The notes beneath the pieces are model-generated. The model saw nothing but the letters and a program-made list of their open reading frames with translations, ran no database searches and had not been told where the DNA came from. This document shows, piece by piece, positions 1 to 6,934 of a DNA stretch of 13,562 nt. The stretch comes from Pavlovales sp. CCMP2436 (taxonomy: Eukaryota > Haptophyta > Pavlovophyceae > Pavlovales): positions 197,437-210,998 of the forward strand of contig MU631465.1 of assembly GCA_026770615.1 (NCBI GenBank). The letters are read 5' to 3'. Numbering within the stretch: position 1 is the stretch's first letter; each line of letters opens with the position of its first letter. A program made the position numbers and the translations under genes.

Positions 1-680
1 GTCGAGCCACCACAGTGGAACCCATCTTCAACCAAACTCGAACGAAATCGGCTGCTCAGAGCTCTGCCGGCGCACCAGTATCACCGCATGGTGATGCTGA
101 GGCTAGAAACAGAGTGACGATCAGACGCTGACAACCGAGGCCTCCTGGACGCAGAGACTGCGCACCCGGCGGTAGAAGGGGCATCATAACATAACGGTTT
201 CTTATTGCCCGCGATCTCCTGTACTTACTATAGAAAAGGGCAGCAGGCAGTGGGTTGCAGACATTCTGTCTCAGAAGTGGTCGACTTCGAGCGTGTAGGC
301 GCGACGACGTTCAGTCACCCAGGCAGCATGTAGTCACCCAGGCGGCATACTTAGGCGCCGATTCCAAACCGTGTCTCCCTGCGGAGGTGGTACGCGCCCT
401 TAGCCCAAGAATCACACTGTGAGATAATGGCTGTCGGAGTATAGTTGTCTGTGCTATGGCGCTACAGGATTGTCGCGTGCGCAGGCGTGCGGCAGCTCGA
501 GCGCTCGAGATGCAGAGGAGTTCGGTCAGCAGCAAATCAGTCGAGCGGCGTTGATTGTCGTTTTGTTGATCAGACTCAGCGGTGGGGACGGTATCCGGTG
601 TGCTCGGAAAGTTCCCCGGATCCGAGTGCTTTTCAACGCTCTGGTTCGGGTTTCAGAACCATTCGGGGGCGGACGTATAA
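1..680. other. Spacer left of the retroelement, no gene seen
   Basis: I see no supported gene here; the open frames are short and of random composition. There is an imperfect hairpin at 76-99 (inner stem ATCACC/GGTGAT, 4-base loop) and a 19-bp tandem duplication at 313-350. Because the minus-strand retroelement reading frame ends at 681, its 3' untranslated tail and insertion boundary should lie in this stretch. I could not see a poly(A)/poly(T) tail or target-site duplication that fixes the boundary. Confidence 0.5.
313..350. repeat. Two-copy 19-bp tandem duplication
   Basis: The unit beginning AGTCACCCAGGC occurs at 313-331 and again at 332-350, with three differences near the ends. It lies just beyond the 3' end of the retroelement frame. 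It may be a simple local duplication; nothing shows a function. Confidence 0.75.
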
Positions 681-1608
681 CTAGAAATTTACACGCTCGT
701 CGGGGTTGCCGTCGTCGTCGCTGTCAGTGCGTGTGCCGCCGCCGTTGCCGGTGCCAGTGCCGGTGCACTCCAATCGCGCGCGCGCAATGATGACCTTGGC
801 GTGCTCTCGAAGTGCGCACATGCCGATCTCCTGTCTCATCTTCCACAGGAGAGTGCTGCGCGCTTGCGCAGCGGAGGGGCCCCCATGCAAGCTTGGAGCG
901 CTCTTGCACCCATGCTGGCGAGGTCCCCGACGAAGGATTCCAGGTCGTCAGACCACTCGCCGAAGGCTCCAATCACGAGGACGGCAAACGCAGGGCCGCC
1001 TGCAGTGTAGAAGGTCTGTGCGCGGGCCTGCATTGGGCCAGTCTGTCCGGGTGTCGTGTGGAAGAAGTTGCGATCAATCTTGATGAGCTCCGCCATGCGT
1101 TCTACCGGAAGCGAGTCAGCTCGCCAGCCCACAGCACGCCCAGGGTAGTTGCCGTCGGTGTCCCTGTACCGAGTCCTGCAGAACGCCATGGTCTTGAGTT
1201 CAAGCAGTCGCGGGACCGCCCGCCCACCCTTGTGGTCGTACTCGGCGTAGAGGTCGACCTTCGGCCCGGGTCGCCGGCCTACCCCACCGAAGAAGAGCCG
1301 GTACGCGGCCTGGTTGGAGGCGAGTACCGAGGCGAAGATGTCTCCCGCCTTGGTGCGCGCGTGCGCACCATTCTCCTCGCAACCTCAGCCAGGAGGGCGA
1401 GGAGCGGATCGTGCCTGAGCTTGGAGATGTGGTCGCCGGTGACGCTCTACCCGGTGGCCGCGACAATGTTGTTGCCGTGCACGTCGATGTCGCGGCTGAA
1501 CAACCGCGCGCCGCGCGCGGCTAGGCCGACGCAGATGGGACTCGGGACGCCGAAGAAGCGTGCTGTGATCTCCACCAACTGTCCAGGAAGGAGTTCCGTC
1601 TTACTACG
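681..1608 (-). pseudogene. C-terminal region of the retroelement ORF: PD-(D/E)XK-like nuclease domain, frameshifted
   Basis: This continues the RT frame in three pieces. From about 1608 to 1370 the frame reads LPGQLVEITARFFGVP..., with one internal TAG at 1447-1449. From about 1370 to 870 it carries VDLYAEYD (about 1258-1235) followed by LLELKTM (1204-1187). From about 870 to 681 it reads LLWKMRQEIGMCALREHAKV and ends in a Gly/Thr-rich then acidic tail. The Asp followed by Glu-x-Lys 17 residues later (11 from the second Asp) matches a PD-(D/E)XK nuclease core. In site-specific non-LTR elements a restriction-like endonuclease at this position nicks the target DNA, so that role is inferred here. 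I did not see the CCHC knuckle usual in R2/CRE-type elements. The change near 0.87 kb falls at the G/C run 875-884, a likely indel site. The domain assignment rests on one short motif plus its position. Confidence 0.6.
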
Positions 1609-3395
1609 AGCGCTACTTGCGGCAGCTCGAGCATGCCGCGCTGCGTGATGGTGCCGGTCGGCTCGTCCACGATGTCAAGGAAGTTGGGCACTGCCTGTGT
1701 CATGGCGCCACAGAAAGCGGCAGGCGCGATGTCGACCATGCGTCGAAGTCCGGCGCCCCGGTAGCGGTGGAGGAGTGCGAGGCGGGCAGTGGCAAGCTGG
1801 TCGTCGTCGAGCGAGACTCCCAGTGCGTGTGTCGCCTGCGTGTGGATAATCGTGTCGAAGCGTGTGCACGCGTCGCACGCCTGGTCCGGGTAGCAGTGGC
1901 GGGCAAAGTACTCAAATTTGCGTGCGGTGGAGAAGAGCGTTAGCAGCCAGAGCTGTTGCTTGTGTGACGAGCTGACCGTTGCGATTAGCTTGTTTGAGAT
2001 GCTGGCAATCTCGTCACACTTGCCAGCGAGGGCAAGCTTAACGTAGTCCTCCGAGCCGATTGGGACGCCGTAGCACATGACGCCGTGGTGCGGGGTCAGG
2101 GCGCCGTCGAGCAGTTGGCTGCGTGTCACCAAGCCACGGTGGGCGTCGAGGGAGGCGATGTGGGCCTCGTCGATCCAGCATTCACACTTGGACGGCTGCA
2201 CGACAAGGCCGAGCCGTAAGAAGAGCGCGTCGTCGGAGCGCTGCATCGCCGCGAAGACGATCCAGGGCGGACCGCACGCGCGCGCGTCGTCGTGGCCAGC
2301 CCGAGCGCCCCAACCGTATGGCCGCAGCTCGGCGTCGAGCACCTTTAACTCGTGGTGGATGGAGATGGCAAAGGCGACTCCAGCCTCTACTGACCCTTGA
2401 GCGACACCGGTCTCGCCGTCTCTGCCCATGGGCGTCAGGCCGCCGCCCTTGCCAGTGACGAAGATCGGGTACTTGGGAGCAAGCGTGGCGTAAAAGAGGC
2501 GTGCGAGCGGGGCCAGGCCGGGGGAGCTGACGAGGGTGCGTGCTACCATCTCTGCGCGGTCTCCCTCATTGAAGGCGTTATAGATGTCGGAGCCTGCGAT
2601 GCAAAAGTGTGGGGTTTCAAGCAGCTCACGCACCCCAAAGATGAGCTTGGTGCCGCCTGCCGAGACAAGGACTCCCAGCTGCTGCGGGAAGAGGTATTCC
2701 TCGATCTCACAGCGAAGACCCTTGTTGAGGAAGACCCCTTTGGTGAGCCCCCGTCTCAGCGCACACGAGATGCCGATTGGCCGCGCAGCCTCCGCGACGC
2801 CGACCTGGCCCGCGCACTTGCGGAGTGGCACGCACCGTGCAGCGCAGAACACAAAGTAGAACCAGGGAGGCAGGTCGCCGTTTGCGAAGGATGATGCCAG
2901 CCAGGCGTGTGACCCGAGTACTTGGCGTGCGGCATCTCCAACAAAGGGTACGGTCGGGGCAAGCGGTATGATGTACTCATACTTCCATGGCGACGCGCCA
3001 TGGGCCTTGTCGGTCTTGAGCCCGCGATAGGACTCCTGCATCTCCGAGATGCCGACCACGAGCCGGTCAGTGGCGTCGAGGCCTGGGATGACTGGCGGCA
3101 TGGCCGTCCTCCTGCGCGGGTGCTTGGTGAGCATCTGCTGCAGCACAACTGGGTCCGAGATGTCAGCGAGGCCATGGCTCACGAGCAGCTTTGCAGCGTC
3201 GGAGAACTTGCCTTTGGAGAGGAGGGCGACGGCTGCCTTGATATCTCGCTCAGGATCGGGAGGGCGGGATCGCCGGGTGTGGCGCTGCTGCGACTCCTTC
3301 GCGTAGTCGCTGGACCACTCAGCCACGAGGCTGCCGAAGTCTCCTCGCTCCCACCGATAGAACCGAGAGGCAAGCAGCCTGGCGGTCGCGAGGCG
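1521..3395 (-). pseudogene. Reverse transcriptase core of a non-LTR retroelement
   Basis: The frame is open for about 625 codons. Numbering from the GTG at 3326: RPIGISCALRR near residue 182 is the finger motif, followed by QQLGV (215-219). GSDIYNAFN carries the motif A aspartate (247). GVAQGS (307-312) is motif B, and GHDD (344-347) is motif C with both aspartates. LGLVVQPSKCE (372-382) follows. This order is typical of LINE-like RTs of algae, oomycetes and related protists. The enzyme would copy element RNA into DNA at the target site. There is no ATG at the left end. The open frame continues upstream of 3326 to 3395 with coding-like RFYRWERGDFGSL, then meets TGA at 3396-3398, so this is the middle of a broken protein. 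Motif C is unusual because Tyr/Phe-Ala-Asp-Asp is the norm. Identification as RT is firm; the clade is not resolved. Confidence 0.88.
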
Positions 3396-3398
3396 TCA

Positions 3399-4022
3399 CT
3401 GTTGCCCCCCGCGGACAGCGGGCTGTTTGCGGAGTAAGATCGAGGGCAGGACCAACAGCATCTTCAGCGCTCGCACTTCCTCAATCTCGTTGTCCGGACC
3501 AGAGTGGCGGAGGGCTCTGATGACACGGACATTGGCAGCGGCCCATGACTAATGGAAGTCCCGGGGTATGAAGTCGAGTTGCCGAGACGTGTTTCCAGCG
3601 TGCCCAGGAGCCTCAGCAATGGTGAGATGGTCGAGGGCAGAGAAGTTGCGTGCGGTCGGGTCTGCGGTCGATCTTGTGGGCAAGGGCATGCTTGGGCGCT
3701 CGACTTCCTCGCTTGACTGTGGCGCCTGCCGTTGGCGACGTAGGGGTGGTGGTGGTGGCAGTCCGCGCCCGTCGGGTGGCGTGCTCCCACCTCCACCCCC
3801 CCCCACGACCCGTCCTACCCCTACCACGGCCGTGGCTGTGGCATCTGCCCCGAGCACTGCCAGGCGGCGGTGTTGGTAGCTGTGGCGGTGCCTGAGGTGG
3901 CGGTGGTGGCGGCGGTGGTTGTGGTGGTGGCGGCGGCGGCGGAGGTTGTGGTGGCGGTTGTGTTGGCGGTAGCTGCTGAGGCGGAGGACCCGGCGTCGGC
4001 CGCTGCTGCTGTGTCCGTGCAC
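3399..4022 (-). pseudogene. Linker and pre-RT segment of the retroelement ORF, one in-frame stop
   Basis: This lies in the same frame as the RT core. Immediately upstream of the TGA at 3396-3398 the frame reads a coding-like segment containing ALKMLLVLPSILLRK, typical of sequence just before LINE-type RT domains. A TAG at 3549-3551 interrupts it, and beyond that the frame continues through LDFIPRDFH and a Pro/Gly/Ser-rich linker to about 3780. Toward 4022 this frame becomes His/Arg-rich. There the true coding frame has probably switched to the one used by the N-terminal segment, with which this entry overlaps. No zinc knuckle was recognised. Confidence 0.6.
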
Positions 4023-4963
4023 GCGTCGTCCGCTGTGGCTGGGGGGGGGAGTGGGGGTGGTGGTGGCGGTGGTGGTGGCGGTGGCTGATGTGGTGGTGGC
4101 TGCAGCGGCGGCGGGGAGCCGGCTAGGTGGTCTCTCCGGGCGTCCGCGTCGGCTGTTGGGAGCAATGTTGCAGCGGTAGCTTCGGCCTTGACGTTGGCGG
4201 CATTGGCGAGGGAGGTTTGGCGGGCGGGTGGGAGTATGTGCGCAAATGCATCGACCCCAGTGCGATCGGAATCAGCGTTTAAGTTGGCTCGGACTTTGGA
4301 GGCGTATTTGGTGACGTGGAGCTCGAAGAGCGAGGGCCGACTGGCCTGGGCAGGGGTCGAGCAGCTGCCGCCGCTGAGCCCTTTCCAACCGGTGGCGCGG
4401 TAGTTGGGGAGAGGGTCCACGTCGTTTGGGTGGAGATGCTGAGGCTGCGCACGGACGTCTTGATTGAACCCAATTGTGGTAGTGCTGTTCATGGCTTGCA
4501 GTGCACGTTGGCAGATGGTGTAAATCAAGGTGGCTGCGAGCTCGTAAAGTATGATGCAGCCCTCGGCTCTGCGCCAGAGCTTGTCGATGTGCAGCCCCTT
4601 GGCGCAGCTCAGATGGAATGCCTTCTTGAGATTCTTGTCCGAGGCCGCAAGTGTTTCTTCGGGGCTCTGGTCCGGAGGCACCTTACTAGGCGCGATGGCC
4701 TTCGGCTCGACGGGTAGCGCGGCGAGGATCGCGCGTGCGAGTGTGCGCCCCCGACGGGTACGGTCAACTCTGATTGGGCGGGCGCTGCGTGGAGCAGTGC
4801 ATGTATCTTGCAGTAGGACCACCAACCTCACCTCTACATCTCGAGGGAGGTGGCTTTCATGATATCTGCAGTGGGAGGGGGCGCTCAGCCCCCTTGAGCA
4901 GCAATCAGCCTTGATGAAGATGGCTGCACTGTGTGTGTGCTCGACTGGTAGCCACACGACGAG
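3821..4963 (-). pseudogene. N-terminal domain of the retroelement ORF, unrecognised, ending in poly-Pro and Ala/Thr tracts
   Basis: An open frame of about 380 codons sits directly upstream of the linker in a different frame. The first part (about 4800-4130) looks like a folded, helix-rich domain, with stretches such as KNLKKAFHLSCAKGLHIDKL and a later ELHVTKYASKV. It then enters an 11-residue proline run, encoded by the G/GGT-rich plus strand near 4030-4085, and a long Ala/Thr-rich tract. The only in-frame start at the upstream end is GTG. The first ATG is well inside (QAMNSTT), so the natural start is lost or further upstream. A Gag-like or nucleic-acid-binding role would be usual for this position in a LINE-type protein, but I recognise no family and do not assign one. 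Confidence 0.45.
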
Positions 4964-5746
4964 TCAGCCCACGATGCGCCGCCTGTCAGTGAGTGATATG
5001 GGAGAGATGCAAGACCCCCGTTTGATGCACCTGAGTGCGATCCCCAAGTCCTGCGAGCAGGCTGGACGACACGTTGTAGCAGCGCGCCGTACATCGGCTT
5101 TCATCGGATCGAGCGCTGTTAGCATTGGACACGGGATTGATTTGAAAGTTGTGGCACTTCAACCGCCTGGGGCGCAATTTCTGCGCCCATGTGGCCCCGG
5201 GTGTCAGCGTCTGAACATCACTCTGTTGAGCTCCAGCGTCCCCTTGCGGTGACATCAAAACGCCGACTGAGCTCCGAAGCAGGCGATTTCGTTTCGAGTT
5301 TTGCTCAGGTTTTGTTGTCAGAGATAGGATCCACTGCGGTACTGTCTCGCCCCAGGAAGCGACGCAGTCCACATTGCGCCGCATAACAGTGTAAGTCACC
5401 GGGAGCCCATTGCAATTCTGAAGCACGCCCGCAGGTGTCAGTTGCGAAATGGATGGTAGGTCGTCGGGCCGAGGGCTGTCAAATTGTGATTTTTAAACAA
5501 CTTTTGAGAACCCGACCGTCTACGCCGCGAAGACTTGGATCTTAGCCGCGCCACGTCTGATGGTGGGGCCGCTGGGTTGTGGGCGGCCCTTATGCTTGCA
5601 GGTGATGCTCCCCGAGCGTGCAGTGCCGCCTTTGAGGCGCGCTAGTGCGACCGTCGCACCCTCGTTCGCCTGAGGCGGGGGACGATCAGGTGGATCTTTT
5701 TATTTGTCAAAATTAATCTGTAATAAATGCCACTTATCTTCCGCGG
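4964..5746. other. Non-coding stretch upstream of the retroelement
   Basis: No supported gene. The frames here are short, begin with non-ATG codons and lack recognisable motifs. On the minus strand this would be the 5' untranslated region of the retroelement, or old flanking DNA. Composition changes from GC-rich (to about 5690) to AT-rich (from about 5695). Confidence 0.4.
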
Positions 5747-5924
5747 ACAATCACACGCCAGCCTGAATGAATCATCGTCCACATATCGATCAGTGATAAT
5801 TGGGTGTCACAGCGCTCAGGAGCAGCTATAATTATCGCAGGTAGTCATACCAGCCAGCCAGCCAGCCAGCTAGAGTCATCTATTAATATGTTTATGATAG
5901 GGATTCAGGCTGGCGTCTGACTGT
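5747..5924. repeat. MITE-like inverted-repeat structure
   Basis: A 22-bp arm at 5747-5768 is matched by an inverted copy at 5903-5924 with 20 of 22 positions identical. The perfect core is CGCCAGCCTGAAT. The 134 bp between them are AT-rich and include a CCAG microsatellite. The size and symmetry fit a miniature inverted-repeat element or a decayed foldback. I see no clear target-site duplication outside the arms, so the transposon reading is tentative. Confidence 0.5.
5850..5870. repeat. CCAG tetranucleotide microsatellite
   Basis: Five uninterrupted CCAG units lie inside the inverted-repeat structure that spans 5747-5924. Confidence 0.9.
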
Positions 5925-5977
5925 TCTGAATGTTGTGCTGGTCTGAGCGCTGCGTCGCCCATTGCCTGCTGCGTGCC

Positions 5978-6456
5978 TTAGTCGGCTGCGCTGGCTTGGG
6001 CGCCACCGCGCGTGCCGATGGATCTCCGGTAGTGTGCCCGGGCAAGGGCGTTTAGGGAGATGATCTGCTGGTTGCTGTTTGTCGTGTTCCCACGCTGGGC
6101 AGCGATCAGGGCGCTCAGCGCGCTCAAGCGCGCGAGCAGCAGCTGCGCATGGGCGCGTGCCGCGATCGTACCGATCGTGTTGGTGAGTTGCTTCTTGATG
6201 CGCGCGGCCGCCTCCATCGGACTCACGCCCATCAGCGCGTACATCTGGGTCGAAATCCGAATTAGTGGCGCGATTCCGCACTGGGGATGGAGAAAAGCTG
6301 TGGCCGGGTCGAAGAAGTAGAGATCGTTCGCCCCTGCGCGCCAAGTGTCGATAGCTGTTGTCGAATAGATCCCTCCTCGACGGTGGGAGCCCACCTCGTG
6401 TGCCTCTCGTGTGCCTCTGGGGTCGACAACATACTAAAGGTAACTAACATTTCCAA
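5978..6456 (-). CDS. Hypothetical protein, coding-like, probable frameshift
   Basis: I do not recognise this protein. The main frame is open from 6433 to a stop at 5978. Its best-looking part starts near 6340 (ANDLYFFDPATAF) and continues through amphipathic helical sequence such as MGVSPMEAAARIKKQL and ISLNALARAHYRRS, ending in an Ala/Gln/Ser tail. There is no ATG at its left end. An overlapping frame open from 6456 supplies a plausible beginning, including an ATG at 6432 (MLSTPEAHERHTRW...). The two would join with a one-base change at the four-base G/C run at 6331-6334, giving a protein of roughly 150-160 residues. Alternatively the upstream part is an exon joined by splicing. The amino-acid make-up is protein-like, and the TAG in the spliced frame lies upstream of the good region. 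Confidence 0.45.
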
Positions 6457-6498
6457 TTTTCAGCGTTCGGAAGAGAAAAGAAAGTCATGGTTCCCGAA

Positions 6499-6579
6499 GT
6501 GGTGCACAAAAGTTAGTTGCAGATTCGTGAATGGGGCGCCGCCCCATTCACGAATCTGCAACTAACTTTTGTGCACCAC
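6499..6579. repeat. Perfect 81-bp palindrome (40-bp arms, 1-base centre)
   Basis: The arm at 6499-6538, starting GTGGTGCACAAAAG and ending GAATGGGGCG, is exactly reversed and complemented at 6540-6579. Position 6539 is the single central base. Homology stops sharply on both sides. The two arms could form a cruciform in DNA or a long hairpin in RNA. It sits in intergenic DNA between the hypothetical ORF at 5978-6456 and the 3' end of the METTL25-like gene. It could be two back-to-back copies of a transposon end, a foldback element, or a template-switch product. Confidence 0.97.
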
Positions 6580-6934
6580 CTCTGGTTCGTGAGTTGCTCC
6601 GGAGGATTTTCACCGGATTTTTTCGCGATTTCCCCCCGAACTGGCCACTCATTCGGATTTCGACCCATCTTGTATTACTATATTCATCAAATTCTTATAC
6701 ATTACTATCAGCTGTGTTACTATCAGTACCAATCATGCTGTGTTACTCAAGGTTCAACTAACTAGCAGAGGAGGTGAAATGTTGATATGCTTAAATAACT
6801 AGTTAAGTGTAACTAAGTCACCAATAAATATAATACAGCAGAGGGCGTGCAAAATTCGATCCGACGATCATAATTCTAAATAAGCTAAATATTACGATAC
6901 AGAGAAAGTTCTGGACGTATTTTAGTGTCATGAG
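6580..6934. other. AT-rich intergenic spacer downstream of the METTL25-like gene
   Basis: No gene seen. The stretch is AT-rich, with a direct repeat GCTGTGTTACT at 6711-6721 and 6737-6747 and several TTACTAT units. A plus-strand AATAAA-type hexamer near 6823 has no plus-strand gene to serve. This would contain the 3' untranslated region of the minus-strand METTL25-like gene, but I found no clear minus-strand AATAAA close to its stop. Confidence 0.5.

Larger units (their letters stand above)
681..4963 (-). mobile_element. Decayed non-LTR retrotransposon-like element, RT plus nuclease-like C-terminus
   Basis: Read on the minus strand, coding-like sequence runs collinearly from 4963 down to a TAG at 681. 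The order is N-terminal domain, alanine/threonine- and proline-rich linker, RT core, thumb, PD-(D/E)XK-like domain and acidic tail. The segments are interrupted by in-frame stops at 3549-3551 (TAG), 3396-3398 (TGA) and 1447-1449 (TAG). Frame changes are needed near 3.8 kb, 1.6 kb, 1.37 kb and 0.87 kb. If whole, the protein would be about 1,400 residues, a plausible size for a single-ORF LINE-like element. No LTRs, integrase or RNase H were seen, which argues against an LTR element. The element boundaries are inferred from the reading frame only. The lesions suggest an inactive copy, although sequencing error at homopolymers could explain some frame changes. Confidence 0.75.

Noticed and set aside
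812..1648. Plus-strand 278-codon frame
   Set aside because: It lies opposite the nuclease-like domain of the retroelement. The minus-strand reading contains the DLYAEYD and ELK motifs and links to the RT.
2397..2894. Plus-strand 165-codon frame opposite the RT
   Set aside because: Antisense of a strongly supported RT and without recognisable domains.
4986..5426. Minus-strand 146-codon frame upstream of the retroelement
   Set aside because: Starts at GTG, has no motif, and its composition looks non-coding. It is probably 5' untranslated or flanking sequence.
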